This document shows positions 6,775-14,689 of a stretch of 33,822 nucleotides of DNA, piece after piece. The notes beneath the pieces were generated by a model. It did no database searches. It worked only from the letters and a program-made list of their open reading frames with translations, and was not told where the DNA came from. Within the stretch, counting starts at the first letter, position 1, and every line of letters starts with the position of its first letter. The position numbers were made by a program, and so were the translations under genes. The stretch comes from JASJBU01 sp965372385 (GTDB lineage: Bacteria > Pseudomonadota > Gammaproteobacteria > Chromatiales > Chromatiaceae): positions 1 through 33,822 of the forward strand of contig CBDVCD010000008.1 in the NCBI GenBank assembly GCA_965372385.1, written 5' to 3'.

Positions 6775-9693
6775 GTGGCGCAAGAAAAGGTGAATAAATC
6801 CAAAGAAGCGGCGCCAGCGAACCTGTCCGGCAAGCGTCGGGATAGGGGAAGGCCAGAAGTGTTGCCGGACGATGACCAGCGCGTATCCACGCCTTGTCGC
6901 GAACAGTCGGGCGTATCCAACCTGCAGCGGGTTGCAGGAAATAACGCAGTCACAAACTCGCTGCACTGGGCGGGTGACTTCATGCCCCGCGACTGGCTTG
7001 GTCTCTCATATGAAGCACAACAAGGAATAAAATCACCAGGCGAGCCGCTGTCGGAAAAGGCCCGAAAGAGGATGGAGTCGCGGTTTGGATACGACTTTAG
7101 CTCTGTCAGAGTTCACGCGGGAGGCACAGCAGTAGATTCCACACGAAGGCTAAACGCGCGAGCCTTTACATTCGGTAACGACATCGTGTTCGGCGCGGGA
7201 GAATACGAACCGAACACCATGATCGGCCAAGGTCTGTTGGCTCATGAGTTGGCTCATGTGGTGCAGCAGAGTCGAGGTGGTTCCTACCCAACAGGGCCGG
7301 CACAAAAAAGTAATCTGGAGCATGATGCGAATCAGGCAAGAATCGCTTTTTCTTCTTCGGAAAACGGATTCGTACAAGTCCTAGGGGCATCTGGATCGTG
7401 GGTGGCAGCCGATCAGCGGTCGTCAAGAGTTGCTCGTCGACTGCGTAGCGGCACTGCGGGCGGTGTCCGGTTCGAAGAGGGTCCACGCGACGTAATCTCT
7501 ATCCGACTTTCCAACACCAGTGGTGACATGCCAGGGATCTTGGCAAGCATCGATGCAGTAATGGTAAACTTTGGGAGCGCTAACCGAACCTACGTGCGCG
7601 CGCTTGGCTTTGCTGAGGCATTGCAATCACGGTTGGCAGAAGAAGGCCATCCGGCTGCCACGGGTGAGGGCATGCGCATGAGCCGTCAACGCTGGTTGAT
7701 CATACGCGTGCGCGTTGTGCGGAGTGAGGGTCGGCGCATAGAAGGGTTGGAGCTGTTGCCCCGCGCACGGATTAGCGAAGCTCCTGAGGGGCTAACTATT
7801 GAAGAGCCTGAGGTAGAGGGAGCAACCGAAGGTCCACTTCCTGAGGAGGAAACGTCATCTGAGGCTACTCTGCCTGCTGCTATCCCCCAGGGCGAGGCGC
7901 AGGTTGCTGAGCAAGCGGCGCCAAGAGGTTGGCGCGGCTTGCTTAACCAGATTGGTGCGGGACTTGAATCGGTGAGCAATAAAGTCAGCGCGCGCTGGGT
8001 CTGGAAACGAATCATGGGTCAAATGGCCGAATGGGAGCAAGATCTGGATGCCATAGGTGAGATAGAGGGCCGTAGTATTAACGTTTCCGGAACCGAGGCT
8101 GCTTTGATTCCCATCGGTATTGTGTTCTCGTTTGTGCATGGTGTGTTGGGCACGGCGGACCTGCTAGCACAACTTAATCCAGGGAACCAAGCGCTCCAGA
8201 ATTGGGCGCGCCTGGTGCGTACGTTGTCAGGTACTTACACACTTGAACAATTCGAGCACGAACTGGGTGAGGCAGGGAGCGAGGCAAGGGGTCTACTGAC
8301 GCTGGGTCTCGGCCAGGCTTTCGACCATATGCGAGAGGGCATCCGCGAAGCGAACGCCTTTCGCACAACTCAGGCGGTGACTGAGATCGTAATGGCGATC
8401 CTGGTCGTGATTGGTGTGATGACAGGAGTGCGAAGTCTGTATCGGCGCTCAAGCTACGCACGCATGCAGGCGGCGGTGGAGGCCGAGGCCGTTGCTGGCG
8501 CAGAGATCACTGCGCGGCCGACCACTCCTTCCGGGGTGGCCACCCGGCCAACTGAGCCGGCTCCAGGCTTAGGTGAGAGACCTACTGAACCGGCTCCAGG
8601 CTTAGCCGAGAGACCTACCGAACCGGCTCCAGAGAGAGCAGTGAGTAGGACACCACCATCTCACAGCATCGCTGCAGAGATAATGACTGTAGAGGAGGCT
8701 CAGCGATGGTTGCGTCAACCGGGGACAATCGAATTCGGGGCTGGCACTGCCGAGTTTCAAGGGTTATGGGCTAGAAATGGGGGACTCTCTGGGGCTTCAC
8801 CAATAGGTCATCCTCCGATAGGTTACTTGACGGCTGAGGGAAGGGCAGTAATAAACATGGAGGCATTACGACCTCATCCGACTGCTCCGCGACCAACCGG
8901 ACCTGGGGTTGCACTGGAACGCCCGCCCGTTGCTGGAAGGCCGCAGGAGGTGCGGCTACCGTCAGAACGGCCCACCGAACCCGGTCAGCCACCACTGCGA
9001 GAGCCTGGGCGCGGTGCGCCGGAAGTGCCGTCAGAGCGGTTGCCGTCGGAACGGCCCACCGAACCCGGTCAGCCACCACTGCGAGAGCCTGGGCGCGGTG
9101 CGTCGGAAGTACCGTCAGAGCGGTTGCCGTCGGAACGGTCCACCGAACCCGGCCAGCCACCGCTGCGGGAGCCAGGGCGCGTTGGGGTGCGGCGCCCCAT
9201 CCGGAGCTTGGCGGAGGCCCGCCGCTTGATGGAGCAATATGCCAGCGGCGAGCGAAGTGGCGGCTACCAACTGCGTGGTGATCACGCATTCATGCGGGAT
9301 GAGTGGCATTCCATGGGACAGACCGGCGAACCGCCCCCGGCTTTTATTCAGACCAACGGGAGCGTAGTGTTCGATACCTCCCAGCTAGGCTGGCCCTCCG
9401 GGAAGTCGCTGACTCGGGGCGCCGAGCGTTTGACAGAACGGGTGCGCGCGGCACAGGAGGCGCGCATTGCCGCCGAGACACCACGTGTAGCGCGTCGGTT
9501 CGAGTCGCCTGTCGAGGCCCGCGTAGAGATCGACGCGGCGTTTGACGCAGGCCGGCGCCCGCGGATCGTCCGGTCGCCTGAGCGCTACGAGGCCCAGTGG
9601 CGGCGGGCAGGAGGCGAGGGGACACCGCCGGTCGCCTTCGTAGATCAGGCCGGCCAGCTCTGGGTCGATGCCCAGCGACTGGCCGGGCACTAG
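6775..9693 (+). CDS. DUF4157 (eCIS core domain) protein, probable cargo
   Basis: A 972-residue protein. Residues ~87-166 are the eCIS core domain DUF4157, with FGYDFSSVRVH, AFTFGNDIVFG and HELAHVVQQ; HELAH (157-161) is the zincin HExxH pattern. Residues ~250-330 form a mixed alpha/beta region and 345-390 an acidic low-complexity stretch. Hydrophobic segments lie at ~442-468 and ~534-556. Pro-rich linkers hold three 11-residue repeats and about 2.7 copies of a 28-residue repeat. Three related ~62-residue modules occupy 637-698, 810-871 and 909-972. DUF4157 is widespread in eCIS loci and found on known or predicted cargo, so an effector role is plausible; no known toxin domain is recognisable. 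GTG start, 3 nt after the previous stop, with a weak ribosome site. It is the longest candidate in the locus for a tape measure, but the domain content argues against that. Confidence 0.85.
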   Translation: MAQEKVNKSKEAAPANLSGKRRDRGRPEVLPDDDQRVSTPCREQSGVSNLQRVAGNNAVTNSLHWAGDFMPRDWLGLSYEAQQGIKSPGEPLSEKARKRMESRFGYDFSSVRVHAGGTAVDSTRRLNARAFTFGNDIVFGAGEYEPNTMIGQGLLAHELAHVVQQSRGGSYPTGPAQKSNLEHDANQARIAFSSSENGFVQVLGASGSWVAADQRSSRVARRLRSGTAGGVRFEEGPRDVISIRLSNTSGDMPGILASIDAVMVNFGSANRTYVRALGFAEALQSRLAEEGHPAATGEGMRMSRQRWLIIRVRVVRSEGRRIEGLELLPRARISEAPEGLTIEEPEVEGATEGPLPEEETSSEATLPAAIPQGEAQVAEQAAPRGWRGLLNQIGAGLESVSNKVSARWVWKRIMGQMAEWEQDLDAIGEIEGRSINVSGTEAALIPIGIVFSFVHGVLGTADLLAQLNPGNQALQNWARLVRTLSGTYTLEQFEHELGEAGSEARGLLTLGLGQAFDHMREGIREANAFRTTQAVTEIVMAILVVIGVMTGVRSLYRRSSYARMQAAVEAEAVAGAEITARPTTPSGVATRPTEPAPGLGERPTEPAPGLAERPTEPAPERAVSRTPPSHSIAAEIMTVEEAQRWLRQPGTIEFGAGTAEFQGLWARNGGLSGASPIGHPPIGYLTAEGRAVINMEALRPHPTAPRPTGPGVALERPPVAGRPQEVRLPSERPTEPGQPPLREPGRGAPEVPSERLPSERPTEPGQPPLREPGRGASEVPSERLPSERSTEPGQPPLREPGRVGVRRPIRSLAEARRLMEQYASGERSGGYQLRGDHAFMRDEWHSMGQTGEPPPAFIQTNGSVVFDTSQLGWPSGKSLTRGAERLTERVRAAQEARIAAETPRVARRFESPVEARVEIDAAFDAGRRPRIVRSPERYEAQWRRAGGEGTPPVAFVDQAGQLWVDAQRLAGH
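8548..8637 (+). repeat. 33-bp tandem repeat, ~2.7 copies
   Basis: Copies start at 8548, 8581 and 8614. Each encodes an 11-residue Pro/Glu unit (RPTEPAPGLGE-like), in frame within the DUF4157 gene. It forms a flexible linker just before the first C-terminal module and is probably length-variable between strains. Confidence 0.85.
8957..9180 (+). repeat. 84-bp tandem repeat, ~2.7 copies
   Basis: Copies start at about 8957, 9041 and 9125. Each encodes a 28-residue Pro/Arg/Glu-rich unit (TEPGQPPLREPGR core) in the DUF4157 gene, between C-terminal modules one and two. Copy 2 differs from copy 1 at only a few bases, so expansion was recent. Confidence 0.9.
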
Positions 9694-9827
9694 AAAGGCG
9701 GAGGGTCTCGAATTGTTGCATCATGACTTGTCAATAATGGCATGTCTTGAGTATAGCAAGTTTAGTCTGTGGAGCCGTAGGGTGAATCCTTGAACTAAAG
9801 GATCGTCGCCCGGCAGACCACGCGAGA
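9694..9827. other. Gap between the DUF4157 gene and the Uma2 remnant
   Basis: I see no gene, clear promoter or intrinsic terminator in this stretch. It separates the convergent DUF4157 gene (+) and the Uma2 remnant (-). Confidence 0.4.
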
Positions 9828-10436
9828 TCACCCCCATAAATCCGCCAGCCGAATGACAATCACGTCGAATGGCGCGACAGACACCATTTCGTCGTCGCGG
9901 AAGATACCCAACGGCCGCCACTTGGCATCGGCGAGTTCATAGGCCTCGAGTATCTGAGTTTTCGGGTCGACGAGCCAAGCGAATCGGACACCATAGCGTG
10001 CGTACAGGGGCATTTTTTCCTCGCGGTCCGTGCTTTTCGTGGTCGTCGAGAAGATTTAGCAGACACAGTCTGGCACGACCTGAATCTTATGCCCCTCCGG
10101 TGGGGATGGCATGCGCTCCTTACGCCAGCCTGCAATATCTGGTACCAATACTCCGTATCCAACACAAAGTGGTCCTCGGGTTCGTCGATGATCCACCAGC
10201 CACCCGGTCCGCCACGCCCACGTCTGGAGGGGCTCTCGATATCGGCGCCGAGCCGCGACGCAGCAATGTGGATGGCGAGAAGATTTCGCAGACCCAGTCC
10301 GCCACGCCCACATCCGTAAGGGCTTTCGGAATCGGCACCTATCCGTAAGGTGGTACTGGGTGCGCAACTACCCGTCGATGATCTCCCCGGTCAGTCCTTC
10401 CGGCAGGGACGTTAACTACTCGTAAAGAGATGACAT
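9828..10436 (-). pseudogene. Decayed Uma2-family (DUF820) endonuclease-like gene
   Basis: Read from ATG at 10436 down, the minus strand gives an Uma2 pattern: LPEGLTGEIIDG near the start, GRGGPGGWWIIDEPE in the middle, VLVPDIAGWRKERMP, VVPDCVC, REEKMPLYARYGVRFAWLVDP and a C-terminal ADLWG. The ~200-codon span equals a normal family member. It is broken by TAG at 10418-10416, TAG at 10370-10368, TAA at 10058-10056 (where Glu of VCEI is expected) and a frameshift near 10160. An extra VCEIFSPST-coding stretch near 10266-10295 is out of place and suggests recombination between two Uma2 copies. It is opposite in direction to the locus and probably a late insertion unrelated to the particle. Uma2 proteins have a PD-(D/E)XK fold. 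Confidence 0.85.
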
Positions 10437-10676
10437 TTTCGCACGCTTACCTACGTCTCCACACAGCAACCCGATCAAGGTCGCAAAACCATTTGATGAC
10501 GTAAGCCGGCCCTGGAACGCCGACAAAGATGCTCAAGGAACGCATCGAGGTACGGGGGCATCGTAATATTAGTTTAAGAATCGTAAGAAGGCGGGTTCAT
10601 GGCGTTTTGAACGGTGGGCCACGATTACCGAAATTACAATAGCGGGCTATATGTTTTCAGTGGCTTAGACCGGAGA
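10437..10676. promoter_or_regulatory. Gap upstream of the DUF4255 gene
   Basis: Apart from the alternative 5' extension of the next gene (GTG 10614) I see no coding potential. The AT-rich stretch around 10560-10590 could hold the promoter for the structural operon after the Uma2 insertion, but I cannot name a clear -35/-10 pair. Confidence 0.3.
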
Positions 10677-11627
10677 ATGATCAATCATCTTGACAACCTG
10701 TTGCGCGACTTATTCATGACACAGATTCTAAACGACGATACAACCCCTGGGCCACTCCTGCCGTCCGACGAGCACTTTGGTTTTCGTCCGCCAGATGACG
10801 ATTGGCGCACACAGGTCAATGACCTGAGTGAACTGGGCAGTCAGCTTGCGTTGAACATCTATTTGTTCGATCTGCGAGAGAACCGAACGTTGCGCTCTAA
10901 CGAGCGCGTACGCACCACCGAAAACGGCGTCGTAATAGAGGAACCAGGACCGGCAAGGATCGATTGTCACTATCTGATTACGGCTTGGCGACGTAGGGTT
11001 ACCGAAACAAACGAATGGATCTTGGGATACGTGGCTGATGAACACAGCTTACTTTACAAAGCAATGGCTGTACTGATGAACCAAACACCACTCAATCCGT
11101 CCCGTATTTATGATCCTGGATCAACAGAATTGGCTGCGGTGCCACTGCTGATCCGTGAAGCCGATCTACCTACCCAGATTTTGCCCGTCGAAGGATTCCC
11201 CAAATACGCAGAGTTCTGGGGGACTATGGGGACCAATCACCGTTGGAAACCTGCAATCTACCTTGTGGTGACATTACCGGTTCCATACACAGCTCAAGAG
11301 ACAGGACACATCGTTACTACAAGGGTCATGGATGCCGGTCCCGTTGGCCAGCTCGATGCTACCGACTCACTGGTCCAGATCGCTGGACATGTGCTTGAGG
11401 CTGCCGGTGATGTTGTTTCTGGCGCCTGGGTGCGGTTGGAAGACAGTCATGGTGCGCCATTGCAGGTAACGCATACCGACACAGCCGGACGTTACACCTT
11501 CGATGGGTTGCAGCCCGGTGAGTATCAGCTTCGCTGGCGGGCGAGGGGTTTTTCCGTACCTTCTTTGAGCCCTGCAAGTATACAAGTTCCGTCATCGACC
11601 GGTGATTATGACTTGAGGTTTAATTAA
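10677..11627 (+). CDS. DUF4255 (Afp16-like) protein with a C-terminal carboxypeptidase-regulatory domain
   Basis: 316 residues from ATG 10677 (MINHLDNLLRDLF), which matches the usual family N-terminus; GTG 10614 would add 21 residues. Residues ~1-215 are DUF4255-like: LALNIYLFDLRENR, CHYLITAW and ADEHSLLYKAMAVLM. Afp16/Pvc16-type proteins cap or terminate the tail tube and are needed for correct sheath length. Residues ~235-316 form a beta-sandwich carboxypeptidase regulatory-like domain (GHVLEAAGDVVSGAWVRLED, GRYTFDGLQPGEYQLRWRARG). Such an addition would sit at the end of the particle opposite the baseplate. The ribosome site is weak for both starts (CGGAG directly before 10677). The gene heads the structural block, 52 nt before the sheath gene. 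Confidence 0.85.
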   Translation: MINHLDNLLRDLFMTQILNDDTTPGPLLPSDEHFGFRPPDDDWRTQVNDLSELGSQLALNIYLFDLRENRTLRSNERVRTTENGVVIEEPGPARIDCHYLITAWRRRVTETNEWILGYVADEHSLLYKAMAVLMNQTPLNPSRIYDPGSTELAAVPLLIREADLPTQILPVEGFPKYAEFWGTMGTNHRWKPAIYLVVTLPVPYTAQETGHIVTTRVMDAGPVGQLDATDSLVQIAGHVLEAAGDVVSGAWVRLEDSHGAPLQVTHTDTAGRYTFDGLQPGEYQLRWRARGFSVPSLSPASIQVPSSTGDYDLRFN

Positions 11628-11640
11628 TGATTTGAGGGCG

Positions 11641-11652
11641 ACTCAGCTGAGT
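11641..11652. repeat. 12-bp perfect palindrome ACTCAGCTGAGT before the sheath gene
   Basis: The palindrome lies 13 nt after the stop of the preceding gene and 27 nt before the sheath ATG, just upstream of its AAAGGAGATAT ribosome site. It may be an operator or an RNA stem tuning sheath translation or RNA processing. Confidence 0.4.
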
Positions 11653-11679
11653 ACGGCCTTGCTTTAAAGGAGATATCAA

Positions 11680-13695
11680 ATGGCAATACAGGTTTCCTAT
11701 CCCGGCGTCTATATCGAAGAGTTCGCACCGGGTGCGCCGATACAGGGCGTGGGTACCAATGTAGCGGCGTTTATCGGGACCGCGAGCAACGGACCGATTG
11801 GTAAGCCTACGCTGATTCAGAGCTGGGATGCGTTTGAGGATGAATTTGGTGGTTTCATCTCCCAACGCCCGACCAGTTACCTAGCACCTGCCGTCTATGG
11901 ATTCTTTCTCAACGGTGGAACGACCTGTTATGTCCTTCGCCACGGAACCGGCGTTATGGCTAGTGCTAATCTCACGAGTCGTGAAACTCCTGCTGACGCA
12001 GTGTTGGTGGTGCAGGCTCGGAGCGAAGGGCCAGAGGGTAATTCGATAGAGGTAGTTGTTCAGGACGCCAATCGATTGGCAAGGCTACTGGATCTGGCGG
12101 ATTCGTTGGCCAGCGATCTGTCGCTCGCACATTCTAGCACGAGTATCACAGCTGTATCGGATGATCGCAGAGTGGTCACGGTTGCAGACAATTCTGGGTT
12201 CGTTGCTGGCGACGGAGTCTTGCTTACAGACACCGGAGGGAGCGAAGCGACTGGTGCAATCGAGTCTACAGGTGTTGACTCGACGTCAGGCAACCAGTTG
12301 ATAACGCTGGTGACTCCCATCCCCGGGGCCGACGATTTCACTGGTGGTACGATCCGCATAGCCGACTTAGTCGTAGGTCAGAAAAGACTGCGCCTCGACT
12401 TACAAGGCCTGGATCGATTGAGGCTCAACCAGGCACTCCCCAAGGGGGCGACAGTGGAAGTGAGTGGTATAGACACCACCGGAAACACACAAACTGAAAT
12501 CCATACTGTAGATTCTTCTGGCCGAGATGCAATTACGCTAAGTGAGGGTCTCGCGCATGTCTATGACATGAGTGACGACACCAACCTGCCGCGAGTTCGT
12601 TCCCTGGAATTCACTATCGTTGTTACAGACTTGGTGACCGGGCGCAGCGAGACCTTCCTCGAAGTGGCCATGGACGCACATCACCCAAATTACTGGGAGG
12701 CTAGCGTTGAGTCGGAATTCATCACGCTGGTAGAGCCAGATGCTCTGCCAGCGCCAATACCGGAGGACCCCAGACCCGTCTTCCAAACCTACACTTTGGC
12801 GACCGGCGCGCAAGATGACCGTGCCGCCGCATGGGCGGAGATCGACAGTAACCCTCACGCATGTTTGGATCTATTAAAGACCTACGATGATATTGCCTTG
12901 GTCAGTATCCCCGGAGCTTTTTCAGCACCTGTTCAGCAGGCAATAATTGAGCATTGCGAATCGATGTACGATCGTTTCGCTATTCTGGACTCGATACTTG
13001 GTGTCGGGCCGGGGAACGGTATACGCGACCAGCTGCTGGATGTTCAGAACCAGAATGGATTCGCAGCCCTCTATTATCCCTGGGTTCTTGCTCGCAACCC
13101 CCTGACGAAGCGAGATGAGCTATGGCCTCCAAGCGGGCACATCGCTGGTGTGTATGTACGTACTGATGCGACGCGAGGAGTCCACAAGGCACCGGCGAAC
13201 ACCAATATACGCGGCGTCCTTGGGGTAGAGCGGATGCTGACCGATGCCGAGCAAGGCCCGCTGAATCTGCTGGGCATTAATGTGTTGCGTGTTTTCGGCG
13301 GGCGGGGGCAACCGATGGTTTGGGGTGCACGCACCGTTGCAACGGATCGCAACTGGCAGTATGTGAATATTCGCAGACTTTTTCTGTTCTTGGAAGAGTC
13401 GATTGCCGAGGGTATCCGCTGGGCTGTTTTCGAGCCCAACAATCTGCAGCTCTGGCAGAAGCTGAAACAATCTATTACAGAGTTTTTAACCCGGGTCTGG
13501 CGTGATGGCGCATTGTTCGGCGCAACTGCGGACGAGGCTTTCTACGTTCGCATCGATGAGGCCTTGAATCCTGAATCCACCCGGAAGCTGGGACGATTGA
13601 ATATCGAGGTCGGTGTGCGCCCTGCCTATCCCGCGGAATTCATCATCGTACGCATCGGTATCTGGTCCGGCGGTGCTGAGGTGTCCGAGTCTTAG
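11680..13695 (+). CDS. Contractile tail sheath protein
   Basis: A 671-residue sheath subunit that polymerises around the tube and contracts. The N-terminus is classical (SYPGVYIEEFAPGAPIQGVGTNVAAFIG). The C-terminal ~200 residues carry the conserved core: VNIRRLFLFLEESIAEGIRWAVFEPN (read in segments), LWQKLKQSITEFLTRVWRDG, GALFGATADEAFYVRID and a final beta region (PAYPAEFIIVRIGIW). The protein is long for a sheath. The extra length lies at ~110-330 as a beta-rich, Thr/Ser/Gly/Asp-rich insertion that would face outward. AAAGGAGATAT ends 4 nt before the ATG and is one of the strongest ribosome sites in the window, as expected for a high-copy protein. This is the only sheath gene here; Afp/PVC loci often carry two or three. 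Confidence 0.97.
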   Translation: MAIQVSYPGVYIEEFAPGAPIQGVGTNVAAFIGTASNGPIGKPTLIQSWDAFEDEFGGFISQRPTSYLAPAVYGFFLNGGTTCYVLRHGTGVMASANLTSRETPADAVLVVQARSEGPEGNSIEVVVQDANRLARLLDLADSLASDLSLAHSSTSITAVSDDRRVVTVADNSGFVAGDGVLLTDTGGSEATGAIESTGVDSTSGNQLITLVTPIPGADDFTGGTIRIADLVVGQKRLRLDLQGLDRLRLNQALPKGATVEVSGIDTTGNTQTEIHTVDSSGRDAITLSEGLAHVYDMSDDTNLPRVRSLEFTIVVTDLVTGRSETFLEVAMDAHHPNYWEASVESEFITLVEPDALPAPIPEDPRPVFQTYTLATGAQDDRAAAWAEIDSNPHACLDLLKTYDDIALVSIPGAFSAPVQQAIIEHCESMYDRFAILDSILGVGPGNGIRDQLLDVQNQNGFAALYYPWVLARNPLTKRDELWPPSGHIAGVYVRTDATRGVHKAPANTNIRGVLGVERMLTDAEQGPLNLLGINVLRVFGGRGQPMVWGARTVATDRNWQYVNIRRLFLFLEESIAEGIRWAVFEPNNLQLWQKLKQSITEFLTRVWRDGALFGATADEAFYVRIDEALNPESTRKLGRLNIEVGVRPAYPAEFIIVRIGIWSGGAEVSES

Positions 13696-13718
13696 TTAAA
13701 GAGTGAGGTGCGAAAAAC

Positions 13719-14150
13719 ATGGCGAGAAATGATCCCTATCTGAACTGTAACTTCCTACTGGAGTTGGGCAGCATCACGCGTGCCGCGTTTCAGGAATGCA
13801 GTGGTTTAGATTCAACAATTGATGTGACTGAGTATCGTGAAGGTGGTGACAACCGAACACCGCGTAAACTGGCCGGGCAGACCAAGCACAGCAATATCAC
13901 GCTGAAGTGGGGCCTGACAGACGATATGGAACTCTACAACTGGCATCAGAATGCGGTGAATGGTGATTTAGAACGCATGAATGGAGCCATCGTGGTAGTG
14001 GACCGCAGTAGCAATGACAATGTGCTCGCACGTTGGGAGTTCACTGATGCGTGGCCGACGAAATACACTGCACCGGACTTCAATGCCACTGGTAGTGACG
14101 TGGCAGTAGAGACGCTCGAACTTGCCCATGAGGGCCTCAAGCGAGTGTGA
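13719..14150 (+). CDS. Tail tube protein (gp19-like)
   Basis: A 143-residue inner tube subunit that stacks as hexamers inside the sheath. Family signals are FLLELGSITRAAFQECSGLD near the N-terminus, the basic patch RKLAGQTKHSNITLKWGL, the LYNWHQNAVNG helix and a terminal ETLELAHEGLKRV strand/helix. Length fits the T4 gp19/Afp1 tube family (~145-150). It follows the sheath by 23 nt with a GAGTGAGGTG ribosome site. Afp/PVC loci have a second, more specialised tube paralogue near the baseplate; none is seen here, so this subunit may form the whole tube. Confidence 0.95.
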   Translation: MARNDPYLNCNFLLELGSITRAAFQECSGLDSTIDVTEYREGGDNRTPRKLAGQTKHSNITLKWGLTDDMELYNWHQNAVNGDLERMNGAIVVVDRSSNDNVLARWEFTDAWPTKYTAPDFNATGSDVAVETLELAHEGLKRV

Positions 14151-14169
14151 CACTGAGGGGTGCTAAGAC

Positions 14170-14535
14170 ATGTTCCAGACTGAATACGAATTTACCCTAC
14201 CCATGGGCTACCTGGATGAGGACGGTACGCTCCATCGGGAGGGCGTGATGCGCCTGGCCACCGCAGCGGACGAGATTTTACCGCTCAAGGACCCGCGCGT
14301 GCAGAAGAACCCGAGCTATCTTGTGGTGATCCTGCTATCGCGGGTGGTTACCCGGTTGGATGGCGTTAGCCAAGTTTCGCCAAATACGATTGAAAACCTG
14401 TACGCGGCAGACTTGGCCTATCTGCAAGATCTGTACAACGAGATCAACCAGGTGAACGCAGCACATGTTGCGGTGACCTGTCCCCAATGCAATCACAACT
14501 TCGAGGTGGAGCGCAATGCGTTGGGGGGATCTTAG
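14170..14535 (+). CDS. Tail assembly chaperone-like protein (T4 baseplate/gpG type), zero-frame product
   Basis: A 121-residue protein following the tube gene by 19 nt. The N-terminus YEFTLPMGYLDEDGTLHREG, a central RVQKNPSYLVVILLSRVVTRLDG and a helical region (YAADLAYLQDLYNEINQV) match short tail/baseplate chaperone-like proteins of contractile systems. A single CPQC knuckle lies near the C-terminus (half of a zinc site, so possibly dimeric). The position directly after the tube gene corresponds to gpG of lambda or gpE of P2. Its last codons, TTG GGG GGA TCT TAG, contain a -1 slippery heptamer (14523-14529), so a fraction of ribosomes probably continue into the next ORF. Function is assigned from position and sequence pattern. 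Confidence 0.85.
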   Translation: MFQTEYEFTLPMGYLDEDGTLHREGVMRLATAADEILPLKDPRVQKNPSYLVVILLSRVVTRLDGVSQVSPNTIENLYAADLAYLQDLYNEINQVNAAHVAVTCPQCNHNFEVERNALGGS

Positions 14536-14687
14536 GCTACCCCCTCGATCAGCTCAAAGAGGAGGTAGCCTTCGTCGCTTACCACTTCAAGTGGTCTCAC
14601 GACGACATCATGAGCCTGGAACACCGTGATCGACGGCAATGGGTGGAGCAGATTTCCGATATCAATCAGAGAATGAACGAGGAATAA
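14487..14687 (+). CDS. DUF6760-like small protein, probably made by frameshifting
   Basis: The recognisable domain (GYPLDQLKEEVAFVAYHF, then HDDIMSLEHRDRRQWVEQIS) starts only at ~residue 17 of the frame. The first in-frame ATG (14487) has only a weak GGTGA ~10 nt upstream and would add an N-terminus read out of frame across the preceding Zn-knuckle codons. No other ATG, GTG or TTG lies between it and the domain, so independent translation looks poor. Production as the C-terminal part of a -1 fusion fits better. Family members are short helical proteins next to the tube and chaperone genes in eCIS loci; their function is unknown to me. Confidence 0.7.
   Translation: MQSQLRGGAQCVGGILGYPLDQLKEEVAFVAYHFKWSHDDIMSLEHRDRRQWVEQISDINQRMNEE
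14523..14529 (+). promoter_or_regulatory. -1 slippery heptamer G GGG GGA
   Basis: In the zero frame the codons read TTG GGG GGA TCT TAG, so the heptamer has the exact X XXY YYZ phase. After a -1 shift both tRNAs re-pair with GGG (only the A-site wobble changes), and reading continues ATC TTA GGC TAC into the downstream domain. The stop lies 3 nt after the heptamer. Confidence 0.75.
14534..14571 (+). promoter_or_regulatory. Stem-loop downstream of the slippery site
   Basis: AGGCTACC (14534-14541) pairs perfectly with GGTAGCCT (14564-14571). Two more C-G pairs are possible inside, after a bulged A at 14563. The stem begins 4 nt after the heptamer, at or slightly below the usual 5-9 nt spacing of frameshift-stimulating structures. 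Confidence 0.7.
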
Positions 14688-14689
14688 GC

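Larger units (their letters stand above)
14170..14687 (+). other. Predicted -1 frameshift fusion of the chaperone and DUF6760-like ORFs
   Basis: A slip at 14523-14529 would join the first 120 residues of the upstream ORF (ending NALGG) to ILGYPLDQLKEEVAF and the rest of the downstream ORF, giving 172 residues. The frame relation (-1), the heptamer in the zero frame and the downstream stem all agree. This mirrors the lambda G/GT and P2 E/E' arrangement, where the fusion links the tail tube to the tape measure during assembly. It has not been shown experimentally. Confidence 0.72.

Noticed and set aside
8957..9180. Possible CRISPR-like array
   Set aside because: Tandem 84-bp units have no unique spacers and are in frame with the protein.
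8771..9289. Repetitive open frame on the minus strand opposite the DUF4157 repeats
   Set aside because: The repeats are explained by the in-frame Pro-rich repeats on the plus strand.
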